This document shows positions 37,827-49,139 of a stretch of 64,000 nt of DNA, one piece after another. The stretch is from Casuarina equisetifolia (Eukaryota > Streptophyta > Magnoliopsida > Fagales > Casuarinaceae). A program made the position numbers and the translations under genes. Where the stretch lies: NCBI GenBank assembly GCA_028551475.1, contig CM052358.1, forward strand, positions 17,448,853 through 17,512,852, read 5' to 3'. The notes below the pieces were generated by a model. The model had not been told where the DNA came from. It saw nothing but the letters and a program-made list of their open reading frames with translations, and searched no databases. Every line of letters starts with the position of its first letter. Position 1 is the first letter of the stretch.

Positions 37827-38334
37827 ATCGTAGATGAGGTCTAAAATCTGATTTTGATTTTTATTTGGTTTACAAAATCGTGTTTGTTTTTCTGTTTGGG
37901 TCAAAATGTGATTTGCTAAACATTTGGGTGTTGTTTGTGATTTGAAAATATAATTTTCAGATTATTTGGGTTCAAACTATAATTTTCAAAATTTTCAAAT
38001 TAACAAAAATCTCAAATCGCATTCTTGGGCAAAATTTGATGAAATTTCGAACGGATTGTGATGTTTTTCTCTACAATCCGTCTCTATGCACGTCAATCTA
38101 CAGTTCTACACGAACTTTTAGCACAAAAATTACATTTTTGAGTCAATTTTTTATTTTTGCCTAAAACCCAACTTTTAGGTTCAAATTTGGTCATTTTTGA
38201 GTGTTTAATCGGCCAAAGAACAGTTTTTCCATGTGTTTCCGACCAATATGTGCCGGAATCGATGCAGATTTTATGCTAATTTTGCACAAATCTATGAATC
38301 GCAAACGAAATCATTCGCGGTTCATTCGGGTTGT

Positions 38335-38640
38335 TTTTGACCCGAATAGCAGGATTGACCCGCTTCGCGGGTCATCCGAGTCTGACCCAACAAGGCTGGA
38401 CCTGGGTCAGGATGGTCTGACCCATTCGGGTCGGGCCGGCCTGGCCCATCAAGGTGTGCCCGATCTAGCCCATTCGGGTCGGTCATGGTCCGGCCCATTC
38501 GGGTCACCAGTTTGGCCCATTCGGGTCAACCCAATCTGGCCCATTCGGGTTAGGTCCATTTGGGTCAACCCGGTCTGATCCATTCGGGTCCATGAACCCG
38601 ACCCGGTCAACAGGTCAACCCAACCCGGTCAACAGTCAAC
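38335..38640. repeat. GC-rich palindromic minisatellite in the Copia leader
   Basis: At least eight imperfect copies of a unit centred on GGCCCATTCGGGTC recur every 20-35 bases, followed by GGTCAAC-type repeats. The core GACCCGAATGGGTC is nearly self-complementary, so the leader RNA could form serial hairpins. Composition is far more GC-rich than the rest of the element. A frame running through it (38201-38578) is probably chance. Confidence 0.85.
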
Positions 38641-41600
38641 GGTAAAAAAAGTCAACTATTTTGACCAGAAACTTTGACTGGCGCGTGAGAGCGCGTGGAT
38701 GGTCCAAATTAAGTGCGGTTTAAATCAAAATGTGTATTTTTGAATAACGAACATTTTGATATATTATATGATATATTTTATATATTTTTTCAGTCTCTTT
38801 TGATGCTTTAAAATTTGGAGCATGTATGTTGACATCTTGTTTATTTTCTTGCATGCTTAAGTTTGTTTATAGACATACTATGTATGCTATTATAGTATAT
38901 ATAATTAAAGCATGCATTTAGTTGAACCTGTTAAAGTGTTAATTCATATTCTAATGAATACATAAAACATGTCTCGCAGTATGAGAATGATCCAATTAGG
39001 TTGTGACTGCAAAGTGGCACAACTTAATTGTGTTCAAGTAGTTTTCTCATGCGGATGGGGACGTTTTTAGTTTTAGTATATAGTTATACTTCCAAAGGAG
39101 GTGATTATATATTAGAACATAAAGAGTTGCATAGTTAAAATGCATGTGTTTAGACTAATTGGATTAGTCTATACATCCAAAGGTGGTAGATTATGAAAAT
39201 TAAAATATTCTCATGGCCTTTACTATGCTGAGATTTTACATTGATTGTTATGTATTCTACCCAAAGGTGTTTACATGATAGAGTTTGTGGATCTCCAAAT
39301 ATGTGATTGTATTTATATAGTACTCGTATATTACTAATGTTATATTGGCTTACTTTCAGTCACCTTTCCTATCAACAACCAAATGATTACTATTGAGACA
39401 CTTACGGGTGCGAACTTTAAAAGATGGAAAGAGGATGTTATGTTCGCAATGGAGATGGCAGATGTACATTCTGCTTTTACTATAGAATAGTCAGCTGCTC
39501 TTACTGAAGAGAGTACTGAAGAGCAAAAGAAAACTTTTGAATCATGGACAAGGAGTAATCGGATTTGTTTATTGTCCATGAAGAGATCAATCATGGATCA
39601 TCTTAAGAGTGGGTTGCCTGTGGACGATACTGCTAAGGCATTTATGGAAGCTGTAGAAAGCAGGTATAAGGTATCTTCAAATGCTGAAACAAGGCAGCTC
39701 CTTCAGGCATTATATGCCATGAGGTATGATAGAGCTGGTGATGTAAGAGATTACATCATCAGAATGGTAGATTACCAATCAAAGCTTAAGGCTTTGGATG
39801 TTGCACTTCCTGATGCATGTGTTGTCCACCATGCTCTGAATTCGCTTCCTCCTGAATTTGGAATAATCAAGACTGCCTATAATAATCAGGAGGAAAGCTG
39901 GTCTTTTAATGATCTGATTGCTAAAGTAGTAGCTGAGGAAGAGAAGTTGAAGCGAGACAAGTCACATATGGTAATGTATTCTCCTAATTCAAATGTGGGG
40001 AAAGGCAGAAGAGTAGCTGCACCAAGTCATCCAGGTATTCTTTCAACCTCTAAGAATGTTAGTACATCTGGTCATAAAGGTGGGGTCAAGAAAACACTCT
40101 TTAAGAAAGAGAGTGATCGTTGCTTCTTCTGTAAGAAGAAAGGTCACATGAAGAAAGAGTGTAACAAATACAAATCTTGGCTTCAAAAGCACAAGCCAAC
40201 AGGTAATAGTTCTTTGGTTTTTATTTGTGAATCTAATATATCTATAGCCCCATCAAGTTCTTGGTGGCTAGATACTGGTACAACTAATCATGTTGCTTTT
40301 ACCATTCAGGGGTTCATAAACAAGCGGAGACCAAGTAAAGATGAACTATGGCTTACAGTTGGGAATAATGCTAAAGTTCCTGTAGACTTTGTGGGAGATA
40401 TTGTTTTAACATTAGATTCAGGTTTTCAAATGTTATTGAAGAACACTTTTTATGTACCGTCTTTTAGATGAAATTTAATTTCTGTTTCTGTTTTAGACAT
40501 GGATGGTTATGCATTTGAAATAAAGAATTCAATGATTACTTTGTTTTACAATACAAATAAAGTTGGATCTTGTGTTTTATCTTATGGTTTATATCAATTA
40601 AGTTTATCTCTTTATAATGTCTATAATATTGAAAAGGTTGTTCCTAAAAGGTCTTTACCTAAAGAGCAATCATACATGTTGTGGCATAAAAGGCTTGGTC
40701 ATATTTTTAGAGAGAGGGTGGATAGATTGATAAAGTCTAACATTCTTCCTCCTCTTAAAGATGATCTAGTGACATGTGTTGATTGTTGTAGAGGCAAAAT
40801 GGTCAAGATAAAGAAAAAAACTACAAATTGCAGTTCTGATATCTTAGAGATTATACACACTGATATCAGTGGACCCTATACATCAACCTTATGCAGAAAT
40901 GTATATTTTATTACATTTATAGATGATTTTTCCCGTTATGGTTACCTGTATTTGATTAAGAAAAAGTCTGAGTTTCTTGATAAATTAAAGATTTTCAAGA
41001 TTGAAGTCGAAAAACAGTTGGGAAAAATAATCAAGGTTGTTAGGTCAAATAGAGGGGGAGAATACTATGACAAACATGGCGATGCTGGATAGCTTAAAGG
41101 CCCGTTTGCTAAATATTTAGAAGACTCTGGAATAGTTGCTCAATTTACAATGCCAGGGAGTCCTGAACAAAATGGTGTAGCTGAAAGACGTAACATGACT
41201 TTTATGGATATGGTGAGAAGTATGATTAGTAGAACTAATTTACCTAGTTTCTTATGGGGAGAAGCTTTGAAAACAACTCTTTATATACTCAATCGAGTAC
41301 CCACAAAAGCTGTTCTGCTTACGCCATTTAAGTTGTGGACTGGTCGTGTACCTAGTTTAAACTATTTAAGAGTTTGGGGATGTCCTGCAGAGGTAAGATT
41401 GTATAATCCAACTCTAGGCAAGTTGGATTCAAGGACTACAAGATGTTATTTTGTTTCTTATCCTAACTATTCTAAGGGATATCATTTTTATAACCCATCT
41501 GGAGGGACTAGAATTGTAGAGTCTCAAACTGCAAAGTTTTTAGAGCTTGATGTAACGAAAAATGTTGTAAGTACTCCTTCACCAATTCAGGATGCAGATG

Positions 41601-43858
41601 TAGTAGGCACGTCTATGACGTTTTCTTTACCTACTCAAGCAATAGAAGTGCCTATAGTATCAACTGTAAGGACTTTTGAGTCTTCATCATCTGTTATAGA
41701 TCCAGTTGTAGAACATTAAGTGCAGAATCAAAATCCTGAACCTATACTTCGAAGATCAACTAGAGAAAGAAGGTCTGCAATTCATCCAAATTATTTAGTT
41801 TATTTGGGTGAACATGATTATGATATAGGAGTTATGAAGGATTCAATAACATATACAGAAGCAATATCAAGTTCTCAAGCAAAGTTGTGGTTAGATGCAA
41901 TGTTAGATGAAATACAATCAATGAAGCATAATGATGTCTGGGAACTAGTTGAGTTACCTAAAGGTTGTAAACCTGTTGGTTGTAAATGGGTATATAAGAC
42001 CAAAAGGAGTTCTACTGGTCAAGTTGAAAGGTTTAAAGCTGAATTAGTAGCAAAAGGTTTCACACAGAAAGAAGGAGTAGATTATAATGAAACTTTTTCT
42101 CTAGTATCTTTTAAAGATTCCTTTAGAATTGTAATGGCTCTAGTAGCTCATTTTGATATGGAATTACACCAAATGGATGTTAAAACTGCTTTTCTGAATA
42201 GAACGCTAGATGAAACAGTGTATATGAAACAGTCTGAAGGTTTTGAAATGAAAGAAGGAGAAAAGCTTGTTTGTAGACTTAAGAAGTCTATTTATGGATT
42301 AAAGCAAGCTTCTAGACAGTGGTACATAAGGTTTGATAGTTTTATCACTTCATATGGTCTTGTGGAGAATAGAGTAGATCGTTATATATACACAAAGATT
42401 AGTGGGAGCACTCCGATCTTTCTTGTCCTTTATGTGGATGACATTTTATTTGCGAGTAATAGTCAAACGTTACTTCATGAGACTAAAGAATTATTGTCAA
42501 CTCAGTTTGATATGAAGGATCTCGGTGAAGCAACTTATGTTTTAGGGATTGAAATTCAAAGGGACCGTTCTCGGCGTTTATTGGGGCTTTCTCAAAAGGC
42601 ATATATAGGTCGAATTCTTGAACGGTATAACATGGAAGATTGTAAAGAAGGTAAAGTGCTAATCTATAAGAGTGATAAATTAAGTAAAGATCAATGCCCT
42701 GCGACAGAGGAAGAGAAAGCTTTAATGAGGAATATACCATATGCAAGTGCGCTTGGTAGTATTATGTATGCTCAAGTTTGTACACGCCCTGACATAGCTT
42801 TTATAACAGGACTTCTTGGAAGATATCAATCGAATCTTGGACAAGAGCATTGAGTAGTTGTTAAGAAGGTCTTAAGGTACTTAAAGAGAACAAAAGATTG
42901 TATGATGACTTACAGGCATGTAAAAGGATTAGAGCTGGTTGGGTATACAGATTCAGATTTTGCTGGATGTAAGGATGATTGGAAATCTACATCAGTATAT
43001 GTGTTTATGATGGCAGGAGGAGCTATTTCATGGAAAAGCTCAAAACAAACAATGATGACATCTTCAACCATGCATTTGGAATTTATGGCATGCTATGGAG
43101 CATCCATTCAAGCTGTTTGGCTAAAGAACCTCATAAGAGAATTATAAGGCTTTGGTTTTGTTAATAGACCAATCAAGTTATACTGTGATAATAGAGCCGC
43201 AGTATTGTTTATTAACAATAACAAAAGTCTAGGAGGGTCCAAACATATAGACATAAAGTACTTAACCATAAAGGAAAAGGTTAAGGAAGGTGAAATTTCA
43301 GTAGAGTCGATTAGTACAGTTGATATGATAGCTGATCCGCTTACTAAAGGTCTAAGCCCTTGTGTTTATGAAAGACATGTCAATAGCATGGGCTTAGCGG
43401 CATCATGGGATGTTTTTGTATAGTGGGAGCTTTTAATATTCTCTTTAAAGACTTAAGGTAAAAGTATACCTTAAGCATTGGCTGGAATTACATAGCCATA
43501 AGGATATCTTGTAACATATAAAGTTTAACTCGAGTTATAAAGTGCAAGATATGTTAAAAGGTTCATTGGAACCATAAAGTAAATTCTCTGATAACATTAT
43601 GTTATCGAAAGAGAGAGAATTAGACTGACAACAGTAATAACGCATACAGAAATTGTTAAAGTGTTATATAGTTGCCACATCACCATATTTATCTGTATTA
43701 AGAGATTGAAGATTTTGTGGTCATGATTGGTGCTATATCTCTTAATAGGTATAGTTACTGGTGTGATTCAAAGTTTAAGATCTCATATAGCTGGTTTTAG
43801 TTCAGAATTGTTTTTGGATCAATGTAAAGATGCACATTATTTCAGTTTAATATAACCC

Positions 43859-43869
43859 AAGTGGGAGAA
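43859..43869 (+). promoter_or_regulatory. Polypurine tract of the young Copia
   Basis: AAGTGGGAGAA abuts the 3' LTR at 43870, matching the usual Copia form of this plus-strand priming site. Confidence 0.85.
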
Positions 43870-44319
43870 TGTTAGCTTAACTTTTTATTTAAGCTTACTA
43901 AAGTGGTCTATATTATGTTGGTCCATGAAAGTTCTAAATATGGACTGGCTGATGTGGGCCGTGGCTAACCAAATAGGGCCGTGATGAGTGGGCCTATTGG
44001 GTTGCACATAAGGTAAGGTTAGGTCTTATCCTCTAGCTCATATAAATACGTAATGTTCTTAGGGTTTCATTAGGTTGTTTTTCACAAAAGAGGCGAAACC
44101 TAGGTTCTCTCATCGAGCCAGTGATTCTTATGAGAATAGAGGATATTCGCCTAAGCCCGAATTCCAAAGAGCATTATTGAGTCTACAACAACGAAAGAAT
44201 GGATCGCAAGAGCGGTATGTTTCTATGAATTCTATTTTTATTTGTTTGCTAAACCAAAATCATACAAACGGTGTTTTAGATCTGTCTACACAGATCCTAT
44301 GGAGTTTCTTTTTCTAACA
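43870..44319 (+). repeat. 3' LTR of the young Copia
   Basis: It is 450 bp, colinear with the 5' LTR without gaps, with 11 substitutions by direct comparison. It is followed at once by the CGAAG target duplication. Confidence 0.95.
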
Positions 44320-44699
44320 CGAAGATGGTGTAGAGGCCAACTCCTAAAATTGGCACAAGCTAGAATTGTTCTCACATATTTAGTTTAGCAATAGGGCCAA
44401 AAGTGTTTATGTAATCAATTCAAGTTGTTGATAATATCCTTTAGTAATAAGAAAAGATTTCTAATAGATATTAGAGGGAGCTATTGAATTAGAGTTTAAC
44501 TTAAAAATACCAGCTCGCAGCCAAGAGTTGAACCTGTATTGAAGCATGAACTAATTCCAAGTGAAGCATGTGGAATCGAGACACAGATGTTTAGTTGCAA
44601 GGACTTCTGTTGGCAAGAGATATGGAATAAGACTGAGAAGTGGATGTGGTATGGCGAGTGGATGGTGAGGGAGGCTCCCTCCATCTTGGAAGGTAAACC

Positions 44700-44917
44700 A
44701 ACCAAGAACTGAAGAACAACGATGGAGGATCTGGGTTGATTTTCAGATGTTGCGTGTATTTATTTATAAACAAACCACATGAAAATAGTTGAGAAAATAA
44801 AGCCTAGATACAACCCATTTTGTTGGAGAGATCACCGATTGTTTGGGGGAAGATTTTCTTGGGACGTTCTACAAAGCATTTTATCATTTTATTATAAAAG
44901 ATGATGCTGATATGGAG
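44700..44917 (-). repeat. Right flanking repeat, possible LTR of the older Copia
   Basis: It is the partner of 34740-34982, with the shared blocks AATAAAGCCTAGATA and TTTGGGGGAA. The two copies would lie about 3 kb apart if the young insertion is discounted. Confidence 0.55.
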
Positions 44918-45536
44918 GGCAGCGAAACTAACTATAGGTATGATGCTAAGCTAAACTACCGACGTCGTCTTCTTTAACAAAATAGGTTACGTATACATAT
45001 AAGATTTTCCTAATATCTTCTATATAGATATTGTCGTAGTAGCTATAAATTTAAAAATCAACAATTTGGGTACGACGAATTAGGTAGATCTGGGTTGGAC
45101 ATTTCAGTTAGTGTAATGTGGCTTTCATATTTATCTTGGTAAGTTTACGTATGAATATATGTTCTTTTCATTGAATTTGTTGGATTGGATCAATGTTGTT
45201 AGAAATATTAATCAAATAAGTAAGTTAGCTATATGATTTAACGTAGTACGTAGAAGCTTTTGAACTCTAATTTTAATTCAACCCTTGTTTTAATTAATAT
45301 TCACAATTTTCTAGCAAACAAATTGTTATGCTCACCTACCCAAAAGCAAGGAAAATATAGCAAGTGAAAAAGAAATTAACAAATGATGAGATAGAGAAGA
45401 TGAGCAAATGGAGGCAAAATTCAAAAGAAATTAACAAATGCATGGCTCAAGGAGGAGAAAATGAATTTTTAAGGAGTCCACGGAAGCAACAAAAGAGAAA
45501 TGAAAGGGATTAGTCAGGATGTATGTTAAAGAGGAA

Positions 45537-45594
45537 TATTATCAACTAAATCATATACGTGGGAGTATTATCAATTAAATCATATAAGTGGGAA
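45537..45594. repeat. Tandem duplication, two 29-bp units
   Basis: Units 45537-45565 and 45566-45594 share TATTATCAA(C/T)TAAATCATATA and differ at a few bases. Confidence 0.85.
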
Positions 45595-45670
45595 ACTTGC
45601 AATGTTTGTTTAGAATTGTTAACAAAAACAGTATCTTGTTAAGTAGTTTCTTATTTCATCTAAGGTCCCG

Positions 45671-45726
<56 letters not shown>
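45671..45726. repeat. ATT trinucleotide microsatellite
   Basis: About 18 uninterrupted ATT units lie in intergenic DNA; the length is likely variable. Confidence 0.95.
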
Positions 45727-45727
<1 letters not shown>

Positions 45728-47641
45728 AATATCAGCCACTAGTAATATAAATGAACATCAATTTGAAATTCCAAAGTCCAAAAAGCCTTAGTTTTTCTTT
45801 TACGAGATTATCTTTTTATTCTTCATTTTGTATGCATGTGACACTAATTTTCAGGAATGGTTAATGATTCAATAGTTAAATAAAAATTGAATCTTATATC
45901 TTATTATTCATGTATTGTGCAACTCTCTTTATGAGATTGATTAGTAATTTATTGATGATATCAATTTGGATGAAGTGGACCAAAACAAACGAGACTTCTA
46001 TCCATCCAAACAGCAATACTATTGTTGTGATCTCACAGCGATTTGGGCGAGTCAATTATTGACTTTAAAGTCAGGGATTATTGAATAGTTTTTTTTTTTT
46101 TTTAATTTTATTTTCAGAAGATAAAGCAAGTGTCCTACTGTCCTATTATAGTCAATGTGGGTCATCCTTCACTAATCAGTTTACTTTTTATGATTCTTGA
46201 ACATGATATGATAAAAAAAGTTGCGTGCATGTAGCGGTGCAGGCCAAAAAATTAAAAGCATAGACCAATCCCCACCCTGGAACCACAAGATCCACCTACG
46301 GAAATGTTGAACCCTTTTCAAGCAACAATCACAAAGGAATCAGGTTGTCTTCATCATTATCAATTATCAGACTATGTAGCATGGGTTTTATTTATTTTAT
46401 TTTATTTTATTTGTCAGTTCATTATATATTTAATACGAGGAAAAAAAAAAAAGGACTGTCGTTGATTTTTGTGCTCTGTTATCCGCTTTTAAGTTCCTGC
46501 TATATGTTTTATATTTATAGATTACATACTAAATTGGAAATTTATAACTGTTGCGTCATTGTCAAAGGCTAGTCTATCAAGCCAAGGGAAGCTCGGGCAT
46601 GGCGTGGGTAGGTCGATGACAACTATTTTGCAGCCTGCGCTGGCAGGCGCACAATCCACCCCCGCCAAGGCGCCAAGACCTGCGCAAACTGACTAATCGA
46701 GAATGCCCGCAGGCACTGTGTCAAATTCATGACATCAAGCAAAGCAAAGCCAGATCACGTATCTGGGGTCAGAATGGGACTGTTGATTGTAATGCTTAAA
46801 ACTGGCTAAATTTTATGCAGAAACTTTCAGACCACGGGGAAACTCGGGTCTCTTCGGAAAACTGGAACTGAAGAAGTGCAATTATTATTTCATTTGCTTT
46901 CTTGGTTGCAAGTGCATAGCACCCACTTAAGGTGCGGGGTGGCTTCAGAAGCGGCCAAGTTCAGTGAACTCCAGCAAAACCAATTTCCTTGTTGAGACTT
47001 GGATTTTTTTTTAAGCCGCTTGTACACCTGTCAACAATGGTTTTTCTTTTTTTTTTTCTTCGATCCCAAATCAAGGCTCCATATCTTTAGATGCAATTGA
47101 CCTAAAACGATGACTTTCCCACATCCCTCGTGAAACATGCATGGGGTGGGGGGGGCTGTCTAGGCCTAAATTTCTCAAGAAAGGTTGCTTTCCTTTGAGG
47201 ACGTTTCTGAAGGGGCCAAACTTTCCCACTAACTGAGCAATCAACGCGTAGAAATGCTCAGAGTGAAGGAACAGAGAAATGACAAGTGATCTAACACATA
47301 GTTAGGTTGCGCTTTGCAGAAGCGGGCGAGAGGGGAAGCTCAATTTGAGGAGTGACAGGCGTTCTGTGGTGCGAGTGTCAGGGCCGGGCTTACCCCTTTT
47401 CCTTTAAGTGGGAGGGAGGGGCTGCCAAGTGCTTATACCGATGACAACCACATCACCCACTACGAGATGTTAAAAAAGATAGGACCACTCGGCCAAAAAG
47501 GAACCAGATTTCTGACTCGTGGCTAACCCACTTTTCCATAAAGCGAAGCGGCATGGTATTAGTCTCAATCAACGAGGGCGAGGGTGGAAAGGCAGGCAGG
47601 TGCCCCTTGGTAAGGACATCATGGACCTGCGTGAATTCCAG

Positions 47642-47668
47642 CTCTCTCTCTCTCTCTCTCTCTCTCTC
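47642..47668. repeat. CT dinucleotide microsatellite
   Basis: About 13 CT units lie about 1.5 kb upstream of the PRAF start codon. Frames on both strands running through it give meaningless Ser-Leu or Glu-Arg runs. Confidence 0.9.
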
Positions 47669-48902
47669 ACCTGCAATTTCCAATATGTGCATGCTCAACT
47701 CCCAGATTTTGCTATCTGTACCAACCTTATTGGACTTTGCTACTGGAATCTGGCCTGTCTGTATCAATTTTCTTGATTGACATAGTTAACAAACCTTGCA
47801 CCAGAAATTAAAAAGAAAAGCAGTGTAGTTTTGATTATTGAATTTTTCTTTCATGGTACCGACATAAACACTCCCTCCATTTTTTTATTTTTTATTTTTT
47901 GTCTAACTTGAAAATATATTTATTTTTTAAGAAGACTTGCATCTGGAACGCTTACATAGGTACAGACTTAACACGCATAGACCATTTTATATCATTTCTG
48001 GGAACCAGTTGTCTTTTTTTTGTTGTTGTGTTTTTGGGTGTTATTAAACTCAAATCCCAAGTAGTATCAATTTCAACTAAGTCACTTGTGTACCATCATC
48101 TTCTTCAAAATAATAAAGAATTGAAATTAAGACAATGCAACTATTATTTCCTTTTTTGGCTCGCGACTCTGGCTATTTTGACTTTTACCGAACTACTCCT
48201 AATTTTACTTCAGGTGAAAATTTCCAAGAGGCAACTCTGGCCTGGCTGTTGACAACTTGACATTTTTACCAAGAAAGCGCAAGAATCCTAGAACTTCCAT
48301 ACAACGAACTATTTTCCTACTGATTTTCTTTCCATCCAAACAACGAAAGGTGCAAAAAAGAAAAAGGAAAAATTTCCGGAGAAAAAGGAAGTGTCAAATT
48401 GGAAAATTGAGTTAACCAGCGTGGGCATTATTATTATTATTATACACGCTTCCACTTTTCCCATTTTCTTTATTCTACTAATCCTGGCTACTGCTGTTTG
48501 TCTTCTCGGTTATTAGAGTCCAGCAATATTTTTACTTTTAAAATTCCTCTCTTTCTCTCTCTAGTAGATTTCTTAGTTAAAGCTCTGTTCTTCCATCGCT
48601 GGTTTTCTCTCTCTTCTGCAACTGAGAGAGAATCAATCGGATCATAGTTTCCTAGATTTTCCCACTCTCTCCCGCACTTTCTCGCCCTGATTTCTCTCTC
48701 AGACAAACAGGTATACGAGCTGACACGCACCACTTACGCGCACCTCGAGGTCCGCGACCTCTCAATCAGCGAAATCCAGTTGAGCTTTCAGCTCTCGTTC
48801 TTCGATCGGTTCTCTTCTACAGCCAAACCGTGTCCGTTCTTGGTATATACACTTCACTTTGCAGCTCTCACTGACGAACCGTACTGAATTGGAAGGGCCG
48901 AT

Positions 48903-49118
48903 ATGGTACGGTCAGTGCAGCTGGCTGCGGAGCCGTGACCGGAGGAATTGGAGCGGGCCTGAGTGTGCGTGCTGTGAACGCTTGATTCGAGTCTCCCTTG
49001 GGCTTTAGGGCTGAGTGAATGTGTGAGTTGGAGAGCGAAGGTGTGTTTGGATGAAACTAGTGAATGGAAGGGTTTGGTTTTGAGAATGGTTGACTCAAAT
49101 AATTGTGGTAGTCTTTAG
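48903..49118 (+). promoter_or_regulatory. Cluster of five short upstream ORFs in the PRAF leader
   Basis: Five small ATG-to-stop frames precede the main start at 49140: 48903-48938, 49019-49054, 49051-49083, 49064-49093 and 49086-49118. The last four overlap one another (one pair by an ATGA). All end before the main ATG, so scanning ribosomes would meet them first. Upstream frames usually lower translation of the main protein. This assumes the transcript includes this stretch unspliced. The leader further up (about 48490-48720) is CT-rich, as in many plant leaders. Confidence 0.55.
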
Positions 49119-49139
49119 GAATTTCCGATTTTTGCTGTG

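Larger units (their letters stand above)
37363..44319 (+). mobile_element. Young, nearly full-length Ty1/Copia retrotransposon
   Basis: Two 450-bp LTRs (37363-37812 and 43870-44319) differ at 11 sites by my count and are flanked by the 5-bp duplication CGAAG. A tRNA-Met primer site follows the left LTR and a polypurine tract precedes the right one. After a long 1.57 kb leader, the interior shows Copia proteins in order: gag (about 39380-40190) with a zinc knuckle (CFFCKKKGHMKKEC), protease (WWLDTGTTNHV near 40265), integrase (about 40670-41500), reverse transcriptase (about 41870-42600) and RNase H (about 42900-43400). All domains are present, but the coding region is broken, with about five breaks, so this copy is not expected to be active alone. 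LTR divergence of about 2.4% implies an insertion of roughly one to a few million years ago, depending on the assumed rate. Confidence 0.95.
34740..44917 (-). mobile_element. Older Copia relic, minus strand, interrupted by a younger Copia
   Basis: Minus-strand Copia reverse-transcriptase similarity lies on both sides of the young insertion. The part near 44480-44325 covers the segment leading into the WPLHHL block, and the part from 37357 to about 37050 continues with the NAFLHG-type and GFVVSQTDSCLF blocks. Further weak RNase H-like sequence may follow toward 36200. Diverged direct repeats at about 34740-34982 and 44700-44917 may be its LTRs. Gag to integrase is missing on the right-hand side, so the relic is heavily deleted and broken with many breaks. 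The stretch 35000-36200 is unassigned. The relic must predate the 37363-44319 insertion. Confidence 0.65.
44918..48480. other. Intergenic region with microsatellites
   Basis: No gene is supported. The left half is AT-rich with short repeats. A moderately GC-rich patch lies at 46590-46760, including a small GCCTGC/GCAGGC hairpin near 46630, but it has no recognisable product. A poly(T) run lies near 46091 and a T-rich run near 47049. The final 700 bases probably hold the PRAF promoter, with an ATTATT repeat and TATACAC near 48428-48446. Confidence 0.4.

Noticed and set aside
38201-38578. A 125-codon plus-strand frame in the leader of the young Copia
   Set aside because: Its downstream part only translates the GC-rich minisatellite, giving repeated WPIRV-like peptides, and the opposite strand is open too. 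This is a by-product of the repeat, not a gene.
45671-45726. Regular repeat considered as part of a CRISPR-like or satellite array
   Set aside because: It is a plain trinucleotide microsatellite without spacers.
46590-46760. GC-rich patch with a small hairpin, considered as a noncoding RNA gene
   Set aside because: The stem is only about six base pairs, and no tRNA, snoRNA or microRNA layout could be recognised.
47519-47780. Overlapping frames across the CT repeat on both strands
   Set aside because: Open frames come from the repeat, which lacks stops in several frames. There is no domain.
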